Below, one piece after another: positions 31,811 through 43,300 of a DNA stretch of 64,000 bases. A program made the translations under genes and the position numbers. The notes beneath the pieces were generated by a model, which saw only the letters and a program-made list of their open reading frames with translations, was not told the DNA's origin and did not search any database. Source of the DNA: Silene conica (Eukaryota > Streptophyta > Magnoliopsida > Caryophyllales > Caryophyllaceae); contig CM055312.2 in the NCBI GenBank assembly GCA_029255685.2, positions 14,594,649 through 14,658,648 on the forward strand, in the 5' to 3' direction. How positions within the stretch are numbered: the stretch's first letter is position 1; each line of letters begins with the position of its first letter.

Positions 31811-33377
31811 TGATGCCCGTCGTTGAGGGTACCAAAGATAAAATTTATAATTCCTAACTTTAACAATAGATAGTGAAAGTCAGGGTCGAACCACAAGGAG
31901 GTGGGAAATGTTTATTGTTTGATGTGAATGTTTAAAGTAACAATTTTTGGGGATGATTGGTTGATTATTATATCTAAGGCAAAGATTTAAAATAAACAAA
32001 TAATAAAAGATGAGAATAAAATATAATAAAAGAGGATGCTAGGATGTTTGGGTAATAAATAGCTAAGGTAAAATAAATCCTAAGGTCAACATGTATTGCA
32101 GTCGCGTAAGGGGGTGTAACATATCTTTTTAGGTCTATGCTACCTAATAGCTCCTTTCGGCCTATGCTATTAGTTCCTAGGTCTCACAATTATTGGGTGT
32201 CAACAATAAGGGTGATTCCTAAATCCCAGGTTACATACCTTTCAGCCTTGAGTAACCTATCCGTCTTAAGGTGTAAACCAATGCCCTTCCCGTATCTTTC
32301 AATCTTGGGTAGGTCATTACTAACATCCTACAAGTCTCCTATTGGTCTCATTGTAGGATATTATAATTTATAAGAAAAGACGAAATAAGAAAACAGACGC
32401 GAGTGGTCGACCGACCGGCTACTCCAGTCGGCCGACCACGGCCTCGGTCGACCGACCGACTATCCCAGTCGGCCGACCGGGGTCCTGCTACAGGTCGGGT
32501 TTTCCGGATTTTATTCACCTATGCATATTATCCCCTACATCCTAACATATGAAAATTAGCTACTCATGACTGTTAAGACGAATATAAAATTGGGAATAAA
32601 CATAGAGAACATAGTAAATAAACTAAGCATGCAAGATTCAAATAAAGCTTGGGATTCTAACTTAACAATTGTAATAAAAACAAGAACTATAATAAAAACT
32701 AGATTAAAAGAGTAATTACCACAATTGGAATTGGGGCAGAAAGAAACTAACTTTATTGAATGCTTGAGAACTCTTGAATAATGATAAAAGATGAACTAGA
32801 TGGTAAAAGATTGAATAGAAGATACTAAGGATTGATAATAGATATCAATCATCAATATCAAAAGCATGCCTAACCCTAATCACAAGATTAGTTTATATAG
32901 GGTAAAAACTAAGAGTTTCCTTAAAATTCTAATTCTACTTTATTTCCGAAAAGAAATCGTATGGGCTTTAATCTGGTCGGCCGACCCGTATAACTGGTCG
33001 GTCGACCACTTCTTGCTGGGCTTCTTTTATTTTCGGCCTTCTTCGAGAATTGGGCTTTATTGAAAATCGGGCCTGGTCGGCCGACCCGTTTAGCTGGTCG
33101 GTCGACCGCTTCTGTACGGAAATCTTCGGATTTCTTCTGTTTTGACTCTTGGTACTTGATTTCGACTCCAGTTGACTTTCCATTTATTCCTTAATTAAGC
33201 AAAACACTTGAGGATACGAATTTGGTGCTAAATCGTCTCTTTTCCGCATAAATCTGCAAAAGTGCATAAAAATACGAAAGTGCACAATTTGTGGGAAATA
33301 AAGGCTAAAACATAGTAAATGAGCGACCAAATACGTGTAAAAATAGATGTAAAACATCATAAAATAGACACGTATCA
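31811..33377 (-). repeat. Athila copy 2 LTR, left (3' LTR)
   Basis: 1,567 bp. Plus-strand ends TGATGCCC and CGTATCA. Carries doublet clusters at 32405-32478 and 32975-33107. Confidence 0.95.
32405..33107. repeat. Four GGTCGACC-motif doublets in the copy 2 LTR, 21-bp spacing
   Basis: Starts at 32405/32426, 32446/32467, 32975/32996 and 33075/33096: every pair 21 bp apart. The right LTR repeats them 6,593 bp further on. Confidence 0.94.
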
Positions 33378-35362
33378 AATTCCCCAAACCAAACCCTTGC
33401 TTGCCCTCAAGCAAGAAATAGACTCGATCTTAACTAATGGAACGATTTCAATCTCAGAGCGAAATTTACATGTAAGCCTAAACCAATGCCAAGAACAAGA
33501 TGAGATAATATTCAAATCATGCAAACGAGTTATAGGGTTGTCAAACTTGAAAACATAAAGACTATAGAGACTTATACCATGGACTCTCGCGGTACGCTCG
33601 AGACACTCATGAAGCAAAGGGTGAGTATATGTAAAAGATAGAAAGAAGTAATTTTGTAGAGACACTCACCTAACTGCGACCCATGGAAACATGCCTGCAA
33701 TCTAACATGAACAAGAATTCTACAACCTTGTATAACAATCTCATTAAATGGCTTAGATACATGCAATTGAGGTAATAAAAGATATGTGAGGTAAAAGGTA
33801 AAAGTGGTTAAGATGTTTTTGGATTTGTGGGGTTAGTAGCCAAGCTAGTAAAACTGATTTCCAACAACAAACTTCACACTTTTGATATTAAGAAAGTGCT
33901 CTTTTCTTGTGGCACAACTCTCACATTTGAATATAAGAAAGGACTCCCAAATATTTTTGAATGAGGTACGGGAGTGATAACATATAAAAGAAAGGGATTT
34001 TTGGAACGAAATTTTTTTTCTGATGGTGTCAGTTGGTCGGCCGACCTGTGTATGTGGTCGGTCGACTGACTTTCGTATTTTTCGGATTTTTTTCGTTTTT
34101 CTTTTTTTTTTTCTTTTTCTGAATTTTTCTTGTTCTTTTTCTTTTCTTGCTTTCTTTCTTTCTTTTCTCTTTTTGCTCATAATAGCATACAAACCAAGAT
34201 GCCTCAAAAAAATCAAACCAAAGACCACAAATACTAGCTTGGAAGGGTAGGCTAAGTATGGGATGTAGTTTTGGGGGAATAAAAAGGCAATTTTGGCTAT
34301 GTGAAGCTTATGAGTAAATATGAGAAAAGGGATCCCAAATGCACGTATCAAGACTCACAAAACGAGATAGTAAAACAAGTATATAGCAATTCAAGTTCAT
34401 GTTTATGCATATTGATGTAACATGTTCCAAGGGGAGTACTACTCACATCCTAGACAACTGGTTTAAGAATGAAACCAGGAAATAAGCTCTAAAACTCAGA
34501 ATGTATAGTAGGTTGCCAAGGTATAAGTCAAGTCTCAAGATATACAAATTGACAAAAACTCGTAGATTTGCAAAAGACTCTCATACTAAAACAAGTTGAC
34601 AAGGCAAGATAAAGGCATAAACATGTAAGAAAGCAAAATCATCCTTGAAATACTTTCGTTCCGACTCGACCTATATGCTAAAATAAACGTGCATTTTTTT
34701 TGAATTTTTTTAATTTTTTAATTTTTTTGGATTTTTGTATATATAAGGAAAATAAAGAAAAGAACGATGCAAGACAGAAATGCAATAAACGTGTGACAAA
34801 ATGCAATGCATGTAACATGAAACCATTCCCCAAACCAACCCGCACAATGTCCCCATTGTGCATTAGCCTAAGTAAAGGTTTCAGAAAATTAAAGGGAAGA
34901 TGCAAAGAAATAAAAACTAAGGAAAAACTGGAAAGAACTCACTGGGTTAAAAGATGTAAGAGAAAAACCTCCCCAAACCAGCGTAAGCTGGGAGGTTTTG
35001 GTGGCTAGCAGTGCCACTCAAGTATCCAATTTGATTTTGCGGTTCCCAAAGAAGAAAACGAAAGACTGCGACGGACAGTAGGTCGACCGACCGGTGTTTC
35101 TGGTCGATCGACCTCCTGTGAATCAGCGGAAAAATCTTCGATACAGCGCGTCTGGTCGACCGACCGATTATTCTGGTCGGTCGACCAGCTGAGTCCTGGA
35201 GGTCTTTTTTTCTTTGAAATCCTGAAAAAGCAAGAAAATATGTGCGCCCAACAATGCGCGAGATGCCAAAACGATTCTAAAAGTCTTAACTACTAGCAAA
35301 CCGAACTAAAAAGTTTCACACAACATAAAATAAATTGTCTTAAAACTGCAACTTAAAAACAA
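33378..35362 (-). other. Athila copy 2 non-coding 3' region (no pol)
   Basis: Counterpart of 9387-11415 in copy 1. It holds the polypurine tract next to the LTR, the low-complexity C/T tract (34085-34170), the hairpin at 34842-34861 and three motif doublets. No pol reading frame. Confidence 0.8.
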
Positions 35363-36658
35363 CTATCCGTTAAAGATGCGGAAAATATCCGACCACGGCT
35401 TCTGACGGCACGCCGTAGTCTCCACAGTTTTTGCTTTAGTGGCAAAACACATCTTCTTTCCTCCATCGCAAAGCATATGCGACGGTCTCTCTTCTTGAGC
35501 CTGCCTCCTCTTCTTTCTCTCCTCCCGATCCACGACGTCTGGATCCTCATCCTCTTTATAGCTTAGGCATCCCATTCCTCCTCTCTGGATGATGACTTCC
35601 TTCTCCTTGGGTTTCCCCAAACCAATCCCTGCAATAGTCATAACAGAAGTGTCCTCCCTACTGCTCCCAATCTGGGGCGGAGGTGTAAAAACAGATACAG
35701 GAACAGGTAATAAAGGTGGAGAAGTAGTGATGACCTCATACTTCTTCTCAGAAGTGATAGCATTACATGTGATGGGGGTCATAGCATCCTTCTTCCTATA
35801 GGATAGGCCATAGATGATAGAATGTTTGCCTACTTTGAAGGTTAGAGTTCCAGTGCCTACATCTATAATGGCACCTGCAGTGTGAAGAAAGGGTCTTCCT
35901 AGAATGATGGGTATATGGGCATCCTCTGGGATGTCCAAAACAACAAAGTCTACTGGGAAGAAAAACCTGTCAATACGCACAGGGATGTTTTCTAACACCC
36001 CTACAGGTTCCATTGATGTGCGATCAGCCATCTGGACCGTCATACTGGTCACTGCAAATTCGGTCATCCCTAGTTTTAAGGCAACACTTAGTGGCATGAC
36101 ACTTATACTAGCACCTAAGTCGCATAGAGCCTTTTTAACTGGGAAGGTTCCTATATTACAGGGGACAGAAAAACTTCCAGGGTCCTCTAATTTATGAGGG
36201 GCAATGACATGTGTTAAAAAGCTAGATGACTCTTCAGTGAGAGCCACCGACTCAACCTTTTCTAGAGACCTCTTTCTTGACAAAAGCTGTCTCATGAATT
36301 TTAGATAAGAAGGAACTTGTTGAACTAATTCTAAAAATGGAACTTGAACATTTAATGAACGAATTACATCTTTAAATTTATCAAAAGATACCTGTTCCTT
36401 TGAAGGCACGAGTCTCTCTGGAAAAGGAGCAGCTGAGGACTCCGTATTTGCAGCCCTTTTTAAAAATCTGGGGGTCTTGTCACCCCTGAAAAGAAAATCC
36501 CGTAAGTTATTCGGCAATTCTGGACGAAAGGGAACTTCAGATTCTGCTTCGGTGGTCGGTCGACCAGTATCCTCGGTCGGTCGACCAGTCTCCTGTTCAG
36601 CTGATATTTTCGGATCCTGCTCCGCGGTCGGTCGACCAGATTCCTCGGTCGGTCGACC
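34035..36658. repeat. Five GGTCGACC-motif doublets in the copy 2 interior, 21-bp spacing
   Basis: Starts at 34035/34056, 35081/35102 and 35154/35175 (non-coding) and 36554/36575 and 36626/36647 (inside gag). All five spacings are exactly 21 bp. Confidence 0.94.
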
Positions 36659-38281
36659 GACTTTGCTGCTACTCGCTGTTTTCTCTTTCTCAGCCCCCAC
36701 TTTGGCTCCACTTCGCAAGGTTACGATGTTTAGGGTCTCCTTCTTCTGGTCCGGTTTGGTCGGAAGTTGACCCGGAGCCCTAGTATCATTCTTGCTCGCA
36801 ATCTGAGCAATCTGGGACTCCAACATCTTCATCCCTGCCTCTCTAGCCTGTGACTCCTTCTGAACCAATCCAATAAGATTCTGGATAAGAGCATCTGTGT
36901 TAGGTGGTGGATTGGAAGGTGGTTGAGGGTTGAAAGGTGGTCTTTGGAAATTTTGTTTATGTGGGGGTACATATGTGGAATTTTGCTGAGGTTGCATGTG
37001 CTGTGGGTTTTGAACATTCTGGCTTGTCCACCTTAGGTTGGGATGGACATTATTGTTATTTGGGTCATAGAAATTGTTCCCACGATAATGCTGAAAAGCG
37101 GCACATGTTTCATTAGATGAAGTACAGAACTTTGACACATGCCCTTCTCCACCGCACCTTTCACAAGCAAAGGGTCCGTCCTGAACGGCGTTCACCTGGT
37201 ATATTCCTCCCTTGCTTCCACTCCCAAGATCGAGCTTTCCTGCAGCCTCAAACTTTTCCAACTTGGCCGTTAAGGCCTCAATTGCTGACAGGTTGTACTC
37301 AGATTTTCTCTGATTTCCTCTGGAAGTACCATGCTCAGCGCGGTGCACAGCAACATCTTCTATTAACTTGAGACCCTTAGTCTCTCCTGAATTATCTTGG
37401 AATCTCCCATTAGCTGCAGCATCTAAGTAGGCCCTGTTGTCATCATAGAGGCCATTGTAGAACTGGTTGCAAAGAAACCATTGTTCGAATCCGTGATGTG
37501 GTATGGATCGAACAAGTCTCTTGAACCTGTCCCACGCCTCGCTAAAATCTTCATTGGGACCTTGCTTGAAATTAGTGATCTGCGCTCTTAAAGCATTAGT
37601 CTTTGATGCAGAGTAATATTTTCTGTAGAAAGCTAGGGCTAAGGTGTTCCAATCTGTAACTCCCGCAGCAGTGCGGTCAAGGTCTCTGTACCATTCTCTC
37701 GCAGAGTCCCTAAGGGAGAAGATAAACATGGTCTGTTTAATCTGGTCCTGCGTCACTCCTTCTGGGGGTGCTATAGAGCATATGTAATCTGTGAAGATTT
37801 CAATATGCTTAGCAGCATCCTCATTGGCTGAGCCTCCAAATTGGTTTCTTTCAACCATAGTAATATAGGCAGGCTTGGCCTCGAATGGCTTCCCAGTACC
37901 TGCAGGTAAAGTGAACCCTTTGTATAGGTCCTTTGCCTGAGGCATGGAGTGACTGGCAATAGTAGCTTCTTCTGCCATATTATCTTCTTCTTTAGGAAAA
38001 ACTGGAAAGTGGGTAAAAGGTGGTGTTTTTGGTGAAGGTGGATTGATGGGTGAATTTGGTTGTGAAGGCGGTGTTTTTGGTGAAAGCGGATTGATGGGTG
38101 AATTTGGTTGCGAAGGTGGTGTTTTTGGTGAAGATGGTGGTAACTCGAAAAGGTCTTCTTGAAATAAGGAAGATGGTGAACCTCCTTCCTGATTTGCTAG
38201 AAGTTGCTTTCTTCTTTCCCTAAGAGTCCTCTCAATTTCGAGATCAAGTGGTAGGAGTTCTCCTTGAACTGACCTGCGCAT
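35363..38281 (-). CDS. Athila-type Gag-protease polyprotein (copy 2)
   Basis: 972 codons, uninterrupted, starting MRRSVQGELLPLD as in copy 1. Same order of parts: proline-rich head, gag domain, zinc knuckle CERCGGEGHVSKFC, Pro/Gln linker, GRPT repeats, retropepsin LCDLGASISVMP with IILGRPFLHT, basic C-terminus. It is 16 codons longer because the SPKTPPSQPNSPIN unit of the proline-rich head is duplicated. Differences from copy 1 cluster in the linker and GRPT region, while the gag and protease domains are almost identical. With both copies open, a functional Gag is plausible; enzymes must come from another element. Confidence 0.92.
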   Translation of the reverse strand: MRRSVQGELLPLDLEIERTLRERRKQLLANQEGGSPSSLFQEDLFELPPSSPKTPPSQPNSPINPLSPKTPPSQPNSPINPPSPKTPPFTHFPVFPKEEDNMAEEATIASHSMPQAKDLYKGFTLPAGTGKPFEAKPAYITMVERNQFGGSANEDAAKHIEIFTDYICSIAPPEGVTQDQIKQTMFIFSLRDSAREWYRDLDRTAAGVTDWNTLALAFYRKYYSASKTNALRAQITNFKQGPNEDFSEAWDRFKRLVRSIPHHGFEQWFLCNQFYNGLYDDNRAYLDAAANGRFQDNSGETKGLKLIEDVAVHRAEHGTSRGNQRKSEYNLSAIEALTAKLEKFEAAGKLDLGSGSKGGIYQVNAVQDGPFACERCGGEGHVSKFCTSSNETCAAFQHYRGNNFYDPNNNNVHPNLRWTSQNVQNPQHMQPQQNSTYVPPHKQNFQRPPFNPQPPSNPPPNTDALIQNLIGLVQKESQAREAGMKMLESQIAQIASKNDTRAPGQLPTKPDQKKETLNIVTLRSGAKVGAEKEKTASSSKVGRPTEESGRPTAEQDPKISAEQETGRPTEDTGRPTTEAESEVPFRPELPNNLRDFLFRGDKTPRFLKRAANTESSAAPFPERLVPSKEQVSFDKFKDVIRSLNVQVPFLELVQQVPSYLKFMRQLLSRKRSLEKVESVALTEESSSFLTHVIAPHKLEDPGSFSVPCNIGTFPVKKALCDLGASISVMPLSVALKLGMTEFAVTSMTVQMADRTSMEPVGVLENIPVRIDRFFFPVDFVVLDIPEDAHIPIILGRPFLHTAGAIIDVGTGTLTFKVGKHSIIYGLSYRKKDAMTPITCNAITSEKKYEVITTSPPLLPVPVSVFTPPPQIGSSREDTSVMTIAGIGLGKPKEKEVIIQRGGMGCLSYKEDEDPDVVDREERKKRRQAQEERPSHMLCDGGKKMCFATKAKTVETTACRQKPWSDIFRIFNG

Positions 38282-38380
38282 AAGAGGAAACTACAAGAAA
38301 AAGGTGAGAAAGTTTAAGGAACAAAAAGTTCCTTAAACAAAGAGAAACAAAAACAAAAAACAATAAACACTGGCGTCACC

Positions 38381-38398
38381 TCCCCGGCAACGGCGCCA
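38381..38398 (-). promoter_or_regulatory. Primer binding site of Athila copy 2, tRNA-Asp type
   Basis: Reverse complement reads TGGCGCCGTTGCCGGGGA, identical to copy 1, five bases inside the LTR at 38404. Confidence 0.85.
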
Positions 38399-38403
38399 AA
38401 ATT

Positions 38404-39970
38404 TGATGCCCGTCGTTGAGGGTACCAAAGATAAAATTTATAATTCCTAACTTTAACAATAGATAGTGAAAGTCAGGGTCGAACCACAAGGAGGTGGGGA
38501 ATGTTTATTGTTTGATGTGAATGTTTAAAGTAACAATTTTTGGGGATGATTGGTTGATTATTATATCTAAGGCAAAGATTTAAAATAAACAAATAATAAA
38601 AGATGAGAATAAAATATAATAAAAGAGGATGCTAGGATGTTTGGGTAATAAATAGCTAAGGTAAAATAAATCCTAAGGTCAACATGTATTGCAGTCGCGT
38701 AAGGGGGTGTAACATATCTTTTTAGGTCTATGCTACCTAATAGCTCCTTTCGGCCTATGCTATTAGTTCCTAGGTCTCACAATTATTGGGTGTCAACAAT
38801 AAGGGTGATTCCTAAATCCCAGGTTACATACCTTTCAGCCTTGAGTAACCTATCCGTCTTAAGGTGTAAACCAATGCCCTTCCCGTATCTTTCAATCTTG
38901 GGTAGGTCATTACTAACATCCTACAAGTCTCCTATTGGTCTCATTGTAGGATATTATAATTTATAAGAAAAGACGAAATAAGAAAACAGACGCGAGTGGT
39001 CGACCGACCGGCTACTCCAGTCGGCCGACCACGGCCTCGGTCGACCGACCGACTATCCCAGTCGGCCGACCGGGGTCCTGCTACAGGTCGGGTTTTCCGG
39101 ATTTTATTCACCTATGCATATTATCCCCTACATCCTAACATATGAAAATTAGCTACTCATGACTGTTAAGACGAATATAAAATTGGGAATAAACATAGAG
39201 AACATAGTAAATAAACTAAGCATGCAAGATTCAAATAAAGCTTGGGATTCTAACTTAACAATTGTAATAAAAACAAGAACTATAATAAAAACTAGATTAA
39301 AAGAGTAATTACCACAATTGGAATTGGGGCAGAAAGAAACTAACTTTATTGAATGCTTGAGAACTCTTGAATAATGATAAAAGATGAACTAGATGGTAAA
39401 AGATTGAATAGAAGATACTAAGGATTGATAATAGATATCAATCATCAATATCAAAAGCATGCCTAACCCTAATCACAAGATTAGTTTATATAGGGTAAAA
39501 ACTAAGAGTTTCCTTAAAATTCTAATTCTACTTTATTTCCGAAAAGAAATCGTATGGGCTTTAATCTGGTCGGCCGACCCGTATAACTGGTCGGTCGACC
39601 ACTTCTTGCTGGGCTTCTTTTATTTTCGGCCTTCTTCGAGAATTGGGCTTTATTGAAAATCGGGCCTGGTCGGCCGACCCGTTTAGCTGGTCGGTCGACC
39701 GCTTCTGTACGGAAATCTTCGGATTTCTTCTGTTTTGACTCTTGGTACTTGATTTCGACTCCAGTTGACTTTCCATTTATTCCTTAATTAAGCAAAAGAC
39801 TTGAGGATACGAATTTGGTGCTAAATCGTCTCTTTTCCGCATAAATCTGCAAAAGTGCATAAAAATACGAAAGTGCACAATTTGTGGGAAATAAAGGCTA
39901 AAACATAGTAAATGAGCGACCAAATACGTGTAAAAATAGATGTAAAACATCATAAAATAGACACGTATCA
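38404..39970 (-). repeat. Athila copy 2 LTR, right (5' LTR)
   Basis: Same length as the left LTR. Differences noticed: GTGGGAAATG/GTGGGGAATG near 38500 and CAAAACACT/CAAAAGACT near 39795. Motif doublets at 38998-39071 and 39568-39700. Confidence 0.95.
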
Positions 39971-39975
39971 ATGGG

Positions 39976-40312
39976 ATTTGACGAGAAGGACCTGACAAAG
40001 AAAGCTATTCCCCTGGTCGGATTCAGTGGAGAAACGGCGCATACCCTGGGGGAGATCACCATCCCCACCTACGCCGGAGGGCTGAACAAACAGGTAAGGT
40101 ACTTAGTTATTGATGGTACATCTACTTACAATGTTATTCTTGGCAGGCCCTGGATCCACGAAATGCGAGCAATCCCGTCAACGTATCACCAGTGCCTGAA
40201 GTTTCCTACGCCGTGGGGAGTTCAGGAGATACGGGGAGACCAGGATGAGGCCAAGGATTGTTACAAAGTAGCTCTTAAAAGGACCACCAGACCACCAGCT
40301 GCCAGAGCATAG
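39976..40312 (+). pseudogene. Tat protease, second part, ending in UAG
   Basis: Resumes the protease frame after Athila copy 2: GFSGETAHTLGEITIP and the conserved NVILGRPWIHEMRAIPSTYHQCLKFPT that closes the protease region in Tat elements. The frame ends at TAG (40310-40312) and continues open on the other side. The context is UAG CAA UUA. Confidence 0.85.
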
Positions 40313-43300
40313 CAATTACAGCAACTGCACATCCAGGGGGAGTACATCGAGCCCCAGCAGGCAGAAATCGATGAGGTCGACCTGGATGAGCAGCACCCAG
40401 AAAGGACCGTGTTCGTAGGCTCAGAGTGCTCTGGAAATCTACGCCGTCAGCTCCTCCAGCTGCTCCGAAAGAACGTGGACTGCTTTGCCTGGTCCCACAA
40501 GGACATGATTGGCATAGACCCAGAAATCATAACACACAAGCTCAGCATAGATCCAGGATTCAGACCAGTGCAGCAGAGGCGCAGGAAATTCGCAGCAGAA
40601 AGACATCAAATCATAAACCAGGAGGTAGATAACCTTCTGGAGGCAGGAAAGATTAGGGAAGTCAGGTACCCCGAGTGCCTATCTAATGTAGTGGTGGTAC
40701 CAAAAAAGAATGGCAAGTGGAGGGTCTGCGTGGATTTCACAGACCTGAATAAGGCCTGCCCCAAAGACCCATTCCCCTTGCCACACATAGATGCTATGGT
40801 CGACGCCACTGCAGGCCACGAAATGTTAACTTTCCTAGATGCCTGGAGCGGGTACAACCAGATCAAAATGGACCCGGCAGACCAGGAAAAGACAGCATTC
40901 AGGTCCGAAAGGGGCATCTACTGCTACAACGTAATGCCCTTCGGCCTTAAGAATGCTGGTTCCACGTACCAGCGGCTCGTCAATATGATGTTCAAAGACC
41001 AGATAAGACGTAATATGGAAGTCTACATAGATGATATGGTGGTCAAATCCAAGCAATCAGCAGACCACACCCAGCACCTGGAGGAAACATTCAACACCCT
41101 CCGGAAGTACAAAATGAAGTTAAATCCAGCTAAGTGTACCTTCGGAGTTTCCAGTGGGAAATTCCTGGGGTATATGGTAACACAGAGGGGGATAGAAGCC
41201 AGCACAGAACAGATCAAAGCAGTTCTGCAGCTGGAATCACCCCAGAAGCCAAAAGATGTGCAGCATCTGACGGGAAGAGTAGCAGCCCTTAGCAGGTTTA
41301 TCTCCAGATCCTCAGACCGGTGCAGATTATTCTATGATATTCTTAGAAAAAGCCAGAAGTTTGATTGGACACCAGAGCACGAAAAAGCATTCCAGGAACT
41401 AAAGCAGTACCTGAGCAGCCCACCCCTGCTATCCAAGCCAGAGCAGGGGGAGGTCCTGCTCCTGTACCTCTCAGTAACCGAAGCAGCAGTAAGTGCAGTT
41501 CTGGTCCGACAGCACGAAGGAGCTCAGCACCCGGTGTACTACGTCAGCAAATCATTACTGCCAGCAGAAGCAAGGTATACCTCACTGGAGAAACTAGTAT
41601 TGGCATTGGTCACAACATCCTATAAGCTGCGTCCATACTTCGAATCTCATACCATCTCAGTGGTTACCAATCACCCACTCAAGACGGTTATGAGAAAGCC
41701 AGAATTATCTGGACGAATGGCTAAGTGGTCGGTGCACCTCAGTGGATATGACCTCCAGTTTGAACCACGCACAGCCATAAAGTCACAAGCCCTCGCATTC
41801 GTCTCCGATTTCAGCCCAGCACTCCAGACCCAAGCAGAGCAGGAAATCCTGCACCTACACCAGGGTGCCAAACCAGGCACCTGGGAATTACGAGTAGATG
41901 GAGCTTCAAACGCCAGAGGGTCCGGAGTTGGGTTGATCCTCCGATCACCAGAAGGGGATCTAATCACCCAAGCAGTCCGATGTGAGTTCAAGACCACAAA
42001 TAATGTGGCTGAGTATGAAGCCCTAGTCCTGGGACTGCAACTAGCCCTGGACATGGGAATCAACCATGTTAATGTATATACTGATTCACAACTAATTGTG
42101 AATCATGTCAATGGAGCATACGAAGCAAGAGACCCCACAATGGTGGCCTACTTGTGTGTGGCAAAGGGGTTAATCAGCAGATTCGTGGAATTCTGCATCC
42201 AGCAAGTACCCAGAGAGCAGAACGCAGAGGCAGATGCACTGGCAACTCTAGGCTCAACCTTCAAACCAGCCGACGTAGCCAGTATTCCAATCACCCATGT
42301 CCTCAAACCAGCCATTCCTGGACCAGATTCGGACCAGGAGGAGCTACCTATCTGCAGCAGCAACCCAGACCAGGAGTCAGAACAAGACTGGCGAAAGCCA
42401 TACCTGGACTGGTTGCAGCATGATATCCAGCCCAGCAGTAAGAAAGAAGCACGCATTTTCAGAATGAAGGCCTCCAGATTCCTACTGATTGATGGAATCC
42501 TGTTCCGGAAATCATTAGCAGGGCCATATCTGCGATGCCTGGACCAGACCGAGGCGCAGACAGTCTTGCATGACCTCCACAGCGGAGACTGTGGAAATCA
42601 TGCAGGGGGAAGAAGCCTGTCCAATAGAGCCCTCAGAATGGGATACTTCTGGCCCACAATGCGCAAGGATGCGAAGGAGTATGCGAGGAAATGTGACGCC
42701 TGTCAAAGGCACGCATCTGTCAATCACCAACCAGCAGAGCCTCTGCACCCGATCATATCCCCATGGCCTTTTATGAAGTGGGGGATGGATATTGTGGGAC
42801 CTCTCCCCAGAGCACCAGGAAACAAGCTATACATGCTGGCCATGACAGATTACTTTTCTAAATTGATTGAAGCAGAATCATTAACCCAGACCACCGAAGC
42901 ACAGGTCATCTCTTTTATTGAGCGCAATATATTCACTAGATTTGGCATACCCTCAGAAATAATATGTGATAATGGTTCCCAATTCATTGGGAAGAAAACC
43001 GAGGCTTTCTGTGCTGGGTGGAATGTGTCACTCCAGAAATCTACCCCCAGGAACCCCCAGTCCAATGGACAGGCTGAATCTAGTAATAAGATCATCATTG
43101 AGAATATGAAAAAGAAACTACAAGAAATGGGAGGGAAATGGGCAGAGGAACTTCCTCTGGTCATGTGGGCTGACAGAACTACTCCGAAAGTAGCAACAGG
43201 TCAGACCCCCTTCAGCCTTGTATTCGGAGCAGAAGCAGTAATTCCTTCTGAGGTCAAAGTCCCAACCCACAGATACGGGAGTATAACTGAGGACCAGAAC

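Larger units (their letters stand above)
31811..39970 (-). mobile_element. Athila-type LTR retrotransposon (copy 2), gag-protease only
   Basis: Equal 1,567-bp LTRs (31811-33377 and 38404-39970), flanked by the duplication ATGGG (31806-31810 and 39971-39975). Minus-strand orientation: primer site 38381-38398, gag-protease 38281-35363, non-coding 3' region 35362-33378. Only two LTR differences were noticed, so it is the youngest insertion here. It lacks RT, RNase H and integrase exactly as copy 1 does, so both descend from a lineage already missing pol. The LTRs are 162 bp shorter than in copy 1 and diverged, while gag is very similar. Confidence 0.94.
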
